DNA of 64,000 nucleotides. It comes from Ovis canadensis (lineage: Eukaryota; Chordata; Mammalia; Artiodactyla; Bovidae). The stretch's first letter is position 1. Every line of letters begins with the position of its first letter. The stretch covers positions 12,439,001 through 12,503,000 of the forward strand of contig NC_091247.1 of the NCBI RefSeq assembly GCF_042477335.2. Direction: 5' to 3'. Positions 11,159-22,854 of this stretch are shown piece after piece. Position numbers and translations under genes: made by a program. Below the pieces are notes generated by a model. It worked only from the letters and a program-made list of their open reading frames with translations. It was not told the origin of the DNA and ran no database searches.

Positions 11159-11343
11159 CAGAGGAAGGGTGTGTATATGAGTGTGTGTGTGTGAAACAGA
11201 CCCCACACTCAGAAGAAGTGGGTGTTTGTGTGTATGTGTGACAGACCCCACAATCACACGGAGGAAGGGGGTGTGTGTGTGTGTGTGTGTCTGTGTGTGT
11301 GTCTGTGTGTCTGTGTGTCTGTGTGTGACAGACCCCGCACTCA
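11159..11343. repeat. Compound TG minisatellite, three long units
   Basis: Three consecutive imperfect units of about 53, 45 and 87 bp. Each has an AGGAAG-like start, a variable (TG)n/(TCTG)n run, and a conserved ACAGACCCCACACTCA-like block. The conserved blocks fall near 11197-11211, 11239-11254 and 11328-11343. The third unit has the longest TG run. Confidence 0.85.
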
Positions 11344-13640
11344 TACCTCCAGCCCCCAGAGCTCCCAGGTTAGCTTACCTTGTGGAGGAAGAAGAAAGTT
11401 TGGGATCAAATTTGAGCCTGAAGTTTTGAAATGACCAGACCTTAACGAGAGAAAAATTGCTTTCATAATCAAAAGCTGTCTGAATGTTTGAAACTGGACC
11501 AAATACTATCAAAGGTGCATAACTCCCCACTGGTGGAGGGGTTTGCAGAGCCCAGCTGGTTGCTGTTATTGAAAAATAAAGCTGTGCCATAATTGTAACC
11601 CAGGGACCTGAAAGTCCTTAATAAACCGTCTATGAGGGGAACGCAAAAAAGAGTCTGCTTTGAAGGGGAAAGATGGTTAGAAATCAGGCCGGAATGAGGC
11701 TTTATTGAATGGATCAGGCAGTGGGACCTAGGAAGCAGGACATCTGTCTCTCCACTCACCCCTCCCTGCACGGTCTGGGGGTAGCCTATCTCAGGAAATG
11801 CGCGTCACTGTGTTCTTAGCTGGTGCCGGTAACACCCTCAAATCAATGGCGAGCCCACCCCCCAACCCAGGTTGGTTTAAGGACCAAGGAGACCTCTCCT
11901 CCAAGGCCGAGGCCAAATCTCAGGATCCCATCACCTTCGCTGAGCCAGGTGGGATAGGCCTGACGCAGCATCACGGGGATGACTTTCCAGAGAGGAAGCA
12001 GCTAGCAGCAGAGAGCTCAGGCCGCACTTAGCCAACCACCTCTGCAGCCAGGGTGGGAAGACAACAGACAGAGAGCCAGGCACAGGAAGAGGAGGGCTTC
12101 AATGTTGGAGACACAGGCATGGGCAGGATCGGATTCCCCAGAGCCCACCCACTGGTAAACAGGGCTAGTCGGGGACCTGACCTCAAGGTCTAGCTCTCTC
12201 CTGGGGGTCAGGGGAGGTAAGGAGAGAAAGGGCTGCGGAAGGGAGTCTTGCTCCCGAGGCCTAGGGCTGCAGAGGGGAGTGTGGATCGGGGCCTCTGAGG
12301 CTGAGGGATCTGTGGCAATGTGGGGACAGGGATGGGTACGAAGTCGGGGACTCTCAGGAGGTGGACATCTGGGCGTCATCAGGTAGAAGGGACGCTGCAG
12401 CCTCGGAGGGAAAGCAGGATGGGAGAAGACGGGAAGGGAGCCTCGGAGGAGCCAATGGAATGTTCAGGAGAGGGAGGAAAAGGTGCGGGAACTCGCCTGA
12501 GAGCCAGGCAGCAGTCAGATTCTGGCCAGGCTCTGGCCCCTCTGGCAACTGACAAGACGCATCTCTCAGCTGCTCTGGGAAACCGAACAGCCTTGAGTCT
12601 GCCCAGGTGGGCAGCGGGTCAAGTTTACCTCCCTGCTTCCTGTGCCCCTCCTCCGGCTCTGGCTGCCTCTCAGGGCCGCCTCTGAGACAGCCCCCCATGT
12701 CCCCTCCCCCTCAGGGCCCAGCATTCCAGACTTTCCCCTCATCAGAGTTTACCAGGCAGGTCTGAGTCTCTCACCGGAGTCCCTGGCCAAGTTCAGCCTG
12801 GCTCGCTGCCGCCCTGTCTCCTCAGCTTATAGCAGGAGCCAGTTGAGGCCCATTTGCAGACAGCCACATGCCAGACCCAGGACCCTCCCCACCGAAGGTA
12901 GCGAAGCCAGCCCACTCCCCCTAAGTTCATCCATGTCAGTTCCCACAAGAGGGCTTATGCTCCGGCTCAGACACTCGGACCCAAGGAACCCAAGTCCCTC
13001 CCTGGTCCCTTTCTCACCTAAGTCACTGGCCCTCTCCATGCCCTGTGTAAACTGGAGTCGATCTTCAAAACCCAGCCAGCCCAAGGCTTGGGGCATGGGG
13101 AGGCAAATGGGAAACTGGGGCGTCTCTCAGCTTCAATTTGCCCGTCTCTCAGCTTCAGTTTGCCCTCTGTACATAACCCATGTATCAGCTGGGGTCCCCT
13201 CATCCTTTATGATTTCAAAAATATCAGTTCAAAGCCATATTCCACACCCTGTGGGAATGCAAAGATACCGCTTATGCTTTGGAGCACTCTGGTTTACGTT
13301 TTCTCCCTCCCTTCTGCCTCAGAGCAGCGACTTCTGCTAAATTCGTTTAGTGTCTGGATCGGGCCTCTGACCCAGGTCTGCTGTTTTGTTTTCACAGAGC
13401 CCTGACTGAGACGTGGAATGTGGCCGTTGCCTTCTGCTATTTCCACCAGAAACCCACCGCAGAGGTATTTGTGTGGAAGGCAGGCAAAGGGAGGTTTCAG
13501 GAAGTCAGAAGAAAGGTTTCAAGTGCGACAATAAAAACTTCAAACAGACATTGGACAGTCCTGTTCTTTAAAGTTTCACCCCTGAGAAGTTTTCTTGGAC
13601 CCCTTTATCTCACACAGTTCCCCAGCCTGGCTCTTTTTTT
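11344..13640. other. Unassigned, relatively repeat-poor stretch
   Basis: About 2.3 kb with no confident transposon and no recognised exon. It contains an AATAAA near 11573 in AT-rich surroundings and a + strand frame of 232 codons (12642-13340) rich in serine and proline, with no domain that I recognise. At 13130-13160 the phrase GTCTCTCAGCTTCAATTTGC is nearly duplicated. A gene here cannot be excluded but nothing supports one. Confidence 0.4.
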
Positions 13641-14025
13641 TTCCTTTTAATTTTTTTTTTTTAACTGAAGCATAGTCAATGTGGGCGTCCCTGGTGGCTC
13701 AGTGGTAAAGGATTCGCCTGCCAATGCAGGAGACATGGGTTCAATCCCTGGGTCGGGAAGATCCCCTGCAGAAGGAAATGGCAACCCACTCCAGTATTCT
13801 TGCCTGATGAATCCCATGGCTGGAGGAGCTTGGCGGGCTACAGTCCATCAGGTCACAAAAGGGTTTGACATGACTTTGCTGTTAAACAGCAACGACATGG
13901 TCAATGTACAATATTATATAAGTTACAGGTGTATAATATAGTGATTCACAGTTTTTAAAGGTTATACTTCATTTTTAGTTGTTATAAAATATTGGCTATA
14001 TTCCCTGTGTTGTACAATAATCCTG
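13641..14025 (-). mobile_element. L1 3'UTR fragment split by Bov-tA
   Basis: A poly(T)-rich start and AACTGAAGCATAGTCAATGT stand left of the SINE. GTTACAGGTGTATAATATAG, ATAGTGATTCACAGTTTTTA and ATTCCCTGTGTTGTACAATA stand right of it. Together they follow the artiodactyl L1 3' region in reverse. Confidence 0.75.
13683..13899 (+). mobile_element. Bov-tA SINE with TSD
   Basis: Full-length copy from GGCGTCCCTGGTGGCTCAG to the AAACAGCAACGA tail. The 8-bp target duplication GTCAATGT lies at 13675-13682 and 13900-13907. It sits inside the L1 fragment, so it is younger than that L1. Confidence 0.93.
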
Positions 14026-14075
14026 GCTCTCTTCTTCATCTTCTTTTTCACACCTCTCTTCCTTGAGACTCAAAA

Positions 14076-14322
14076 TAGTCCAGTGGTTAAATGCAAGAGC
14101 TCTGCTCCCATATGGCCTGACTCTGTGAGCCTGGCTTTGCATCTCATCAGCTATGTGATAATATGAGAGTTACCTAACCTCTCTGAACATCAGTTTCATC
14201 TTTCTCTGAGGATAATAAAAGCTGAAGATAACAGGATTGGTGGTGAGGATTTCATAAAGCAATCCATGGGAAGCTCTTAGCAGAGTGTTAATAATGTTAG
14301 CTATTATTATTATTATTATCAT
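14076..14322 (+). mobile_element. MIR SINE, near full length
   Basis: All MIR parts are in order: head CCAGTGGTTAAATGCAAGAG, a CTATGTGATAATATGAGAG core, AACCTCTCTGAACATCAGTT, GAGGATAATAAAAGCTG, and a tail ending TTAGCTATTATTATTATTAT. The terminal (TAT)n run is a small microsatellite grown from the MIR tail. Confidence 0.88.
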
Positions 14323-14631
14323 CAACCCCCTCCAAATTTTCCTACTTTCCTAGACAGAACAATTCAGCCTTCTCAGGCCCTGTCCCAAATCTTGCCCATC
14401 TTTGCATATTCAAGTCCAGGAAGTCTCAGGCACAGAAGGAGTGTTCTTTGAACATGATTGGCCCTCCTTTACTGGCAGTCAGCCAAGGTTGTGAATGGGC
14501 TCCATCACAGGTAAAGGGGCTGAACAGTGACCCCCAAGCCAATAGGTACTAAACAAATCCTATGCCTTTCTTCCTCTTTCTCTCCTCCTCCCCTCCCCTG
14601 TCCCCATTAGGCTGAAAGTAAACAGCACTAA

Positions 14632-14852
14632 GGGCTTCCCAGGTGGCTCAGTGGTAAAGAATCTGCCTCCCAATGCAGGAAATGCTGGTTCAATCCCTGA
14701 GTCGGGAAGATCCCCCAGAGGAGGAAATGGCAACCTACTCCAGTATTCTTGCCTGGGAAATTCCATGGGCAGAGGAGGCTGGTGGGCAACGGTTCATGGG
14801 GTCACCAAGAATCCAACACGACTGAGCACGCACACACCACCAAGGCATGTAC
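14632..14852 (+). mobile_element. Bov-tA SINE with TSD
   Basis: Full-length copy from GGGCTTCCCAGGTGGCTCAG to an ACGCACACACCACCAAGG tail. A perfect 12-bp target duplication AAACAGCACTAA flanks it at 14620-14631 and 14853-14864. Confidence 0.95.
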
Positions 14853-14865
14853 AAACAGCACTAAC

Positions 14866-16030
14866 AGCAGCAGCAGATCTGGGGCCTAATGGGAACTGTC
14901 TCCAACCTTACTGAACTACTGGGAAGGAGTCACTGTCTTCAGGGGTCTCTATACAGCCTGGAGTTTTCTGGGGCCATCTTGTCTACCTCTTGAGAAACCC
15001 TACCTAACGAGGAGGCCAAGACAGAGAAAGAGACTACTTCTCAGTGATGTCATTTGAGGTTCTAAATTCTGCCATACCTAGATTCATCCCTTGAGTTTTC
15101 CAATGTTGTGTGCCCGGAGATCTCCCTTTTCTTGTTTAAGCTAATTTGATACAAAATTGAATCAATACAAGAGTGAATGAATCTTGACTAGTGAAGAATT
15201 TCAACTAAAAATGGGGTGTATAATAAAACAAGGAGGAATGTCATGGAATCCACTGCAGAAAGCACAGCCAGAAACCATAGGAATGAAAAGGCTGCCTCTG
15301 ACTCCACATCTCTCGCTCCTGACCTCTCTCCCTGAAGCCACACAATTTCCCATTCCTGCTTTTTCTCTGCATATCTCCTTTTTCTTCCCCTCGCAGATCA
15401 GTGTTTCTGCTGACTCATTAGCTCATCTAGAAAAGGTCCCAGGACTGATTAGTATTGGCCCAGATTTGGTCACATGACCCTAAACCATTATTGTGATTGG
15501 CCAAACAGGGGCCATTACCTCTGGCTGGGTCCAGGCCCACCTAAACCAAATAGACTAAGAGAGGGTGAAGAGTGGACTTAAAAAAAAAAAAATCTAAGTA
15601 CTGTTTTCAGAATAATGGAGACTGAATGCCAAATACTGCTTCGCCCCCTGACAAGTCTCTGTATGGAGTTAAGTGAGTTTCTGTTTTACAAATCAATGGA
15701 GCCCTGAGTAAGCTCAGGGCCAGCCCCTTGTCCTAGAGGAACAGTTCTAATGGAAGCTTTCACCTGTGACAGCAGCTTCTGGAGGGCTGGTTTCGCTTGG
15801 GCTTTCACTAATCTCCATTCAAATCACACATGAGCCAGAGGGGACTAGTTCTGACTCTAGCCCCAGCAGGAGGCCTTCCCTTGGCATCACTGGAGTTTTA
15901 TAAATGTCCCGTTACATGGAATCATAAGGAGGCAGGGAGTCCAAGGAGAGAAGTCAGGGAGAGAGGAGGGGATCATAGAAGAGCTGGCCTCTGAGCAAGT
16001 CCTTCAAGGATGGGCAGTAAGAACTTCTCA
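14866..16030. other. Unassigned stretch
   Basis: No gene was recognised. A poly(A) run lies at about 15579-15591. Near 15440-15510 GTCACATGACCC and GTGATTGGCCAA resemble a decayed old element of unknown family. Otherwise this is unique intergenic DNA. Confidence 0.4.
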
Positions 16031-16033
16031 ATC

Positions 16034-16905
16034 CTGCAGTCAAGAAGACAAGTAGTTGCAAGTCTTGGCGAGGATGTGGGGAACTTGGAGCCCTCACGCA
16101 CCGCTGATGGAAAAGCAAAATAGTGCACTCACTTTGGAAAACAGCCTGGCAGGTCGTCAAAAAGTTGAACATAGAGCTACTGTATGACCCAGTCATTCTA
16201 CTCCTAGCTGTATACCCAGGAGAAATGAAAATGTGTTCATGTAGAAACTTTTACATGAATTTTCACAGCAGCATTGTTCATAATGACCCAAAAGAAGAAA
16301 CAACCCAACTGTCTGCCAGCTGATGAATGGATAAATAAAAATGTGGCTTGTCCATACAGTGGGATATTATTCCATCATAAGAGGAAATAAAGTACTGATA
16401 TCTGCTACAATGTGATTGAACCTTGAAAATCTTAAGTGAAAGAAGCCAAGGGACTTCCCTGGTGGTCCCAACACAGGGGACCTGGGTTCTACTCCTGGTC
16501 AGGGGACTATATCCCACAGGCTGCAACCAAGAGTTCACATGCTGCAATGAAGATCGAAAATCTTGCATGGGACAACTAAAAAACAGTCAAATAAATAAAT
16601 AAAAATAAAAAATATAAAAAGAAGCCAGTCACAAAAGACCATATGTTGTATGATTCCATTTATGAAATGTTGTGCATAGAAAAATATATGCAGACAAAAT
16701 GTAGATTGGGGATTGTCTATAGCTGCGGGGGGGGGGAGGAATTGGTGCAAAAAAAAAAAAGAGTGAATGATGCTATTGGGGATTTGGTGGGGGATGTTGC
16801 AAATTGGAGTGATGGTTTCATAATTGTGAACACAAAATATGCAACAAAACATTGAATTGTACACTTTAAACAGGTGGTGAATTATATTGTATGTGAATTA
16901 TTTTC
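16034..16905 (+). mobile_element. Old L1 3' end split by a tRNA SINE
   Basis: The L1 ORF2 end and 3'UTR are readable: TCTTGGCGAGGATGTGGGG, GAGCTACTGTATGACCCAG, CAGCAGCATTGTTCATAATG, GATGAATGGATAAATAAAAA; after the SINE, ATGTTGTATGATTCCATTTA, and the end ATTGTATGTGAATTATTTTC. It is non-coding and ancient. A G run and an A run (16725-16760) are local expansions. Confidence 0.85.
16449..16617 (+). mobile_element. CHR-type tRNA SINE inside L1, with TSD
   Basis: The head AGGGACTTCCCTGGTGGTCC leads into GGTTCTACTCCTGGTCAGGG and an A/T-rich tail of AAATA units. The 10-bp target duplication AAAGAAGCCA lies at 16439-16448 and 16618-16627. Confidence 0.92.
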
Positions 16906-19130
16906 TCAGGATAGCTATTAGCAAAGAAGAAGAAAAGAACATATCTAGAGGTAGGAGAAGGGGGCCTAAGCTGCAGAGCAGCCTGGGAACTCCAAGATGT
17001 CAGGGTCACCCATCTGATCAGCTGGCCACCCTGCCCGCCCCTCGTCCCTTGGATTCCAAAACAAGTGAAGGGAATAGGGGGCTGAGAGTCCAGCCCTGAG
17101 GTGTAAAGAATAACAGTCAAAGGAAAAAGGGGGGAGAGAAGAAAGTCTACCTCCGAGGCCGGAGGTGGGTGTAGGAAGCTCCACAAGGAAGCAGAGTCCA
17201 GGTGACCGATGCCAGTCTGGGTCACTGGCTCACATGCCAGGGAGAGATCAGAGATCTGGTAGCATAGGACTGTGACATGTGCGGGCTCCTCGGGGTGAAG
17301 GCTTGGTCCTGGATGGCTCCGTCCACTGTCGCCCACTGCCTGTCTGTGGGGATGGTTCCAACATGGCCTTTGGCTGTAGCTGGTTACACAGGTACGGACC
17401 TCTGACCCCAGCTGAACCAGCCTTGGTCCTTTCTCTGGAATTTGGAACCTTGACAGAGGAAGAGGCGTTCTCTTCAACAGGCTAGATCATGTGAGCTAGA
17501 AGGTAGTGAAGGGCCGAGCCTTCTCCCCCTACTCCCCGTGGCAAGGCTGAAAAGGAGAGGGCCCTGCTTCCCCAGCTGTTGGGAATGTTCTGAGGTCCCT
17601 GTGGAAGAAGCGCTAAAGTGCAAGCACCTGGGAGCGCTCGGGCAGCGTGGGGCTTTGTGCACCTTGTCGGGAGAGCCCAGAGAGACTGGAGCTGCAGCAG
17701 AGAAGCCGGTAAGGAGGGTTCTCGAAGAAGCAGCACTAGTTGGGGAAGGTGGAGGGGGGATGGCTGTCCCAGCAACTTCCCTGGAGAGGGGTTTGGAAAT
17801 CACAGACCAGGGCCATTGGTACCCACTGCCCTTGGCCACAAGTCCTAGGGAAGCAAAAGTTCCCTAGGAGCAGCACATGACGGCCTTGTTAATGTGGTGA
17901 AGAGTAGATATTCTGTGCCAGCAGGCCCATTATACTTTTCAAAGCATAGTCACCTCCACAATCTCATTTGCTCCTTCCCCAGGTATGTTAGAGAAAGATG
18001 TAGCATGCTCTGAGAGCTGCCAGGCCCAGGCCCCTTCTAGAATGAAGCTGCCTGGCTGACCCACCCCTGCACACTGGGTTAAGGTGTGTACCCAACACAA
18101 AGGCAGCCAACCCGCAGGTGGGCCAGTGGCCTGGGGAGGAGCCTGGCTGAGCCCCACGTACTGAACACAGATAACAGTGGCCAAAGGAGCCGACGCGCTT
18201 CCCTCTCGGGGTTTGAGAGGCAGCCTCTGGAGAGAGGCAGAGCTCTGATTTTGCAAGGCCAGAAGCCAAGAGACACAGTAAGAGAACACAGATTGAAAGC
18301 CAAGAATGAATAAGAAGTGGTGGCAGTGGCAACCAGGAGATGGGGTGAAGCTAAGAGAGAGGCACTGGAGGGGTGAAGCAGGGAGCACGATGGCTGAGAT
18401 GGGGGAGTCAGCTTGGGGGGAGCTCTAGAGCAGACCAGCTTTGGCAGATGGCACCCCGTGGCCCGGCACCAGAGCAGCACTGGGCCCTCAAGGGCCTGTC
18501 TGCACAAAATGGAGTCGGGAGGCTTAGATTCTGGTCTTTGTTGTTGTCCTGAGCCTCCTTATCAGGAACCCTCAGGGACCCCCTGAGTCACTGCTAGTCC
18601 TTAAGGCTGCCTCACACCCCTACCCGTGAATCTCTGGCCCAGCTGGAGGAGGCCATTCCTGGCCAAGGTCAGCACATCTCAGTGGGGTCTTTCCTCTTGT
18701 CTGCCCCTGAATCCTCTCTTCTTCAGAGGGGTATGTGTCAGGGGCAGACCACAGGGAAGACCTTCTGTGATGTGGTGACATCAGGCCTTCAGCCTCAGAG
18801 ATAAGTCTAGAGAGGTACCCACAGCCTCGGTGAGAAGCTGATCAAATGAAGTCAAGACATGAAGGAAACTTCTTCTTTCCGTTCTTTGTTTCCTCAAGCG
18901 AACTTTACTCTCAAATGTGTCACTTGCTGATTCAGGCACCCAGCAGAGTCCAGTCAACTGTGACCAAGGGACCAGGGTTAGGTAATACTCATGGCTGCTG
19001 GGGCTCAACCCTGGTGCTGGGTCTTCCCAGAGAAAGAGGGAACAGGGTGAAAATTAAGGCCTAAAATACGTGCACTAAGCAGAGAGAGAGAAAATCAGGG
19101 GATGGGAACTAACATTTTTTAAAAATTGAT
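16906..19130. other. Unassigned, repeat-poor stretch
   Basis: About 2.2 kb with no confident gene. Frames of 60-203 codons run on both strands without a recognised domain. Near 17936-17990 TTTTCAAAGCATAGTCACC and CAATCTCATTTGCTCCTTCC resemble a decayed MIR-class element on the minus strand, too short for a firm call. Confidence 0.4.
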
Positions 19131-19154
19131 AGACGTCGAGTGCTGTCCATACAG

Positions 19155-19350
19155 TTTTCAGTTTACTTAAGTCTTCCCAACAACTCTGAGATAAGCATTA
19201 ATGACCTTGTTGTGCAAATGAGGGAAGTTAGGCTTGGAAAGTTAAGGCACTAGCCCAAGACGTTGAGTCTAGTAAGGGGTGAGGCTGGATGAGAGTCCAG
19301 AACCATCCAAGGCCAGGGGTTATGCTCTTTCCTCTGTGCCACACTGCCTG
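19155..19350 (-). mobile_element. MIR SINE
   Basis: Reverse-strand MIR: TCTTCCCAACAACTCTGAG, GCAAATGAGGGAAGTTAGGC, GGCACTAGCCCAAGACGTTG, and a GAGAGTCCAGAACCATCC head, ending near CTCTGTGCCACACTGCC. Confidence 0.75.
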
Positions 19351-19465
19351 GCACTGATTTGAAATGATGTTTCTGCCCTTGCTTTGCTGAGTCTCAAAAC
19401 CCCAACAACTCCGTTTCACCGAAGGGCCTTTGAAACTTTCAAGCTCACATTCATCATCATTCATG

Positions 19466-20088
19466 TAATGTTCTGTCGCTCGGTCGTATCTAACTCTTTG
19501 CGACCCCGTGGACTGCACCACGCCAGGCTCCTCCATCCTCCACTGACTCCCCAAGTTTGCTCAAATTCATATTTATTGAGTCGGTGATGCTATCTCATCC
19601 TCTGCCACCTTCTCCTCCTGCCTTCAGTTTTTCCCAGCATCAGGGTCTTTTCTTATAAATCAGCTCTTTGCATCAGGTGACGAAAATACTGGAGCTTCAA
19701 CATCAGTCCTTCCAATGAATATTCAAGGTTGATTTCCTTTTGGACTGATGGGCCAGATATCCTTGCAGTCCAAGGGACTCTCAAGAGTCTTCTCGAACAT
19801 CACAATTCAACAGCATCAAGTCTTCAGTGCTCAGCCTTCTTTATGGTCCAACTCTCACATCCATACATGACTACTTGAAAAATCATAGCTTTAACTATAT
19901 GGACCTTTGTGGGCAAAGTGATGTCTCTCCTATACATTATCTAGATTTGTCATAGCTTTTCTTCCAAGGATCAAGTGTCTTTTAATTTCATGGCTGCAGT
20001 CACTGTCCGTGGTGATTTTGGAGCCTGAGAAAATAAAATCTGTCACTGCTTCCACTTTTTCTCCTCCTTTTTGCAGTGAAGTGGTGAG
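19466..20088 (-). mobile_element. BovB (RTE) LINE 3' end, 0.62 kb
   Basis: Read in reverse this is the last quarter of BovB ORF2 plus the 3' end: AATGTTCTGTCGCTCGGTCG at the terminus, CTCATCCTCTGCCACCTTC, CAGTCCTTCCAATGAATATT, AATCATAGCTTTAACTATAT, and CTTCCAAGGATCAAGTGTCT near the truncation. It is 5' truncated and interrupted by small indels, with no open frame. Confidence 0.93.
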
Positions 20089-20775
20089 TTTTTTATCAAA
20101 CAGACAAGGAAGTGGAGTCCAAAGAGAGTTAGTGTCCAGCCTGTAGTCATACAGGGATTCAAATGCAGAAAGGGAACAAGGATGTAGGTCTCCTAAGTCT
20201 GATGCTAGGGCTCTCCCCAGACGACATGCCACCTTGAGGGTGTCCTGTTCCACGGCTTCTTTTTCCCTGCAGAGCTGATTGGTGAGGCTGCCCCAGGCTG
20301 GTTCCTGCCTGGCTTTCTGATTCCACCTTCTTATCTAGTTCCTCCTTCTGTCTGTCCCCTAAATGTAACCACTGGTGGCTCTCCTGGGAAGTCCCCTAGC
20401 AGCAAGAGTAATGTGGCTCCACAACTCTGCACTCAGGACTGCAGACTCCCCAGGGGGCATACTGTGTCTTTCATCTTTGACATTCCCTAAATTCCTGACC
20501 CAAACATCAAGGGAGTAAGCGGTAAAGGCTGAGATAACTGTTGGATAAGATCAGATAATCAGGTTATGCATGCCTGTGTTGCCACTGCATCCACTGACCC
20601 ACCTCCATTCCTCTACGTCTATCCACCCTCCCTCCACTATTCATTCATTCACTGGTCTGTCCATTCATCTAACAAGGCTCATCAACAGGCCATACTTATT
20701 CACACCGCCATGCTCCCTCTGCCTGAATGCTCTTTCTGTCTTCCTTCATTTGACACTAACTCATCTTCCATACCA
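20089..20775. other. Unassigned stretch
   Basis: No gene was recognised. Around 20110-20220 a short region including GGATTCAAATGCAGAAAGGG may be a decayed MIR. The rest is C/T-rich unique sequence. Confidence 0.35.
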
Positions 20776-20990
20776 GGGCTTCCCTGGTAGCTCAGAGGTT
20801 AAAGCATCTGCCTGCAATGTGGGAGACCCGGGTTCGATCCCTGGGTTGGGAAGATCCCCCGGAGAAGGAAATGGCAACCCACTCCAGTATTCTTGCCTGG
20901 AGAATCCCATGGACGGAGGAGCCTGGTGGCTACAGTCCAAGGGGTCACAAGGAGTTGGACACGACTGAGCGACTTCATTCATTCATTCAT
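20776..20990 (+). mobile_element. Bov-tA SINE
   Basis: Full-length copy from GGGCTTCCCTGGTAGCTCAG to GACACGACTGAGCGACTTC, ending in a short (ATTC)n run. A minus-strand Bov-tA lies 243 bp downstream, so the two form an inverted repeat. Confidence 0.95.
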
Positions 20991-21232
20991 CTTCCGTTGC
21001 ATCCTCTGGAGAGCCTTTCCTAAAGCCCAGACTTGACTAAGAGACCTTAGGTGTCCCAAGAACACCTTTTACACTTATCACATTTTTCTTAAATTTCATA
21101 TAAATTTATTTATTTTAATTGAGATGTAACTCACAAATGAGCTTATACTGCTCATCAGTAAATGGAGAGAGGGGTTGTTGGGGCAAGGAATAGCGACTTT
21201 ATTTTTATTTGGGAAGCCAGTAGACCAAGAAG

Positions 21233-21428
21233 TGAAGTCGCTAAATTGTGTCCGACTCTTTGCGACCCCGTGGATTGTAGCCCCCCAGGCTCCTCAGTCC
21301 ATGGAATTTTCCAGGCAAGAGTACTGGAGTGGGTTGCCATTTCCTTCTCCAGGGGATCTTCCCAACCCAGGGATTGAACCTGGGTCTCCTGCACTGCAGG
21401 CAGACGCTTTACCATCTGAGCCACCAGG
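21233..21428 (-). mobile_element. Bov-tA SINE with TSD
   Basis: Reverse copy from TGAAGTCGCTAAATTGTGTC through GGATTGAACCTGGGTCTCC to GAGCCACCAGG. The 10-bp target duplication GACCAAGAAG flanks it at 21223-21232 and 21429-21438. Confidence 0.95.
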
Positions 21429-21754
21429 GACCAAGAAGATGGTGGATAAATATCCCAAAGAGCCATCTTCTCTGTGTTAGCATTCAGGCTTCTAAGAGGG
21501 GAGGGGGTAAAGTCCTGGTTCCAGTTAGACTGTAGGCGATGTGTTGATTTCTTCCTTCCTGCCACTCTTCACAGGTGGGCCTGGTCAGAAGTTGAACAAT
21601 GATATTTTAGCTTAACACTCATTACCTGGGTGGCAGGGTTCCCAGAGATGGGCCATTCATTATGTATAATTTAAGCTTACAGACAACATGCCTTTGGTGA
21701 TTAACTTGCAGCGAAAGCAATAAAATACAAAGATTAAAGTAAAAGAAACATCCA

Positions 21755-22110
21755 ATATGGAGTCAGATTTGTTTTTTCCTATTGCAATACCACAAAATTC
21801 ATCCTTTTATAGTATACAGTTCAGTGGTCTATTCACAATTGTGCAACCATCACCACTAACTTCAGAATATTTTCATCACTCCATAAAGAAACCCTGTACC
21901 TACTTGTCCCTTACTATTTCCCCTCAACTTCTCCAACCCTTGGCAATCATGTCTCTACTTTCTGTCTCTCTAGATTTGCCTACTCTGGAGATTTTATATA
22001 AACAGAATCATACCATATGTGGCCTTTCATTTAGCATGATGTTTTCAAGGTCCATCCATGTTGTAGCGTGTGTCAAGACACTTCTGCCTTTTTAATAAGG
22101 GTTGAGAACA
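21755..22110 (-). mobile_element. Old L1 3'UTR fragment
   Basis: Reverse-strand L1 words in order: GTATACAGTTCAGTGGTC, GTGCAACCATCACCACTAAC, TTTCTGTCTCTCTAGATTTG, AGAATCATACCATATGTGG, TTCAAGGTCCATCCATGTTG. Confidence 0.85.
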
Positions 22111-22140
22111 TTTTGGTAGCTTTGGCCCATTCTGGTCCTC

Positions 22141-22377
22141 TGCTGCTGCTGGTAAGTTGCTTCAGTCATGTCCGACTCTGTGCGACCCCATAGACAGCAG
22201 CTCACCAGGCTCCCCCGTCCCTGGGACTCTCCAGACAAGAGCACTGGAGTGGGTTGCCGTTTCCTTCTCCAGTGTATGAAAGTGAAAAGTGAAAGTGAAG
22301 CCGCTCAGTCGTGTCTGACTCCCAGCGACTCCATGGGCTGCAGCCCACCAGGCTCCTCCATCCATGCTCTTCGGGTG
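22141..22377 (-). mobile_element. Bov-A2 SINE, second unit truncated
   Basis: A dimeric BovA element: first unit from TGCTGCTGCTGGTAAGTTGC to CCATTTCCTTCTCC-like sequence, linker with GTGAAAAGTGAAAGTGAAG, then a second unit broken off after CTCCTCCATCCATG. A poly(A) run follows at about 22387-22399. Confidence 0.93.
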
Positions 22378-22454
22378 ACCTCAATTAAAAAAAAAAAAAC
22401 CATAGGGTTGCAAAGTCTTAGAACTTCTCAAATTTAGAGCCAAAGTGGCCATCC

Positions 22455-22765
22455 TAGAGAGATTATTGGAAAACCAACCGCCAAAAATAGTTGCTGGCTT
22501 TGAAGATGGAGGAAGGAGCCACAAGTAGAGGAACACAGGCAGCCTAGAGAGGCCAGAGATGAGAAAAGGGATCCACTCCCAGAGCCTCCAGAAAGAATGC
22601 CACCCTGCCCTGCCCACATCTTCATTCTAGCCCGTTAAGACCCACAGGGAACTCGGACCCCCCAGAACTATAAGATACTTAATTTGTGTTGTTTGGAGTC
22701 TGTGTATAACTCGGTTTCTGTTAACTTGTTACATACAGCATCAATAGGAAACTACTGCAGAGTTT
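22455..22765 (+). mobile_element. MLT1-type ERVL-MaLR LTR, 3' part
   Basis: The LTR 3' region is visible as CCACAAGTAGAGGAACACAG, CCAGAACTATAAGATACTTA, GTTTCTGTTAACTTGTTAC and AGCATCAATAGGAAACTACT. It is an old solitary LTR fragment without coding sequence. Confidence 0.6.
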
Positions 22766-22854
22766 GGTACCTGGAACTGGAGAGCAGGACTGTGCCTAGC
22801 TTGTCCCCGAAGCGTCGGGAGGTGCAGTATACCAGGTAAGCGTTCAGATTCTGC

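Noticed and set aside
11564-11590. AATAAA as a gene 3' end
   Set aside because: A lone hexamer in AT-rich DNA, with no exon, downstream GU-rich element or conserved context visible.
12642-13340. 232-codon + strand frame
   Set aside because: No recognised domain or splice context, low-complexity serine/proline composition, and overlapping frames on the other strand. Long chance frames are expected in GC-richer DNA.
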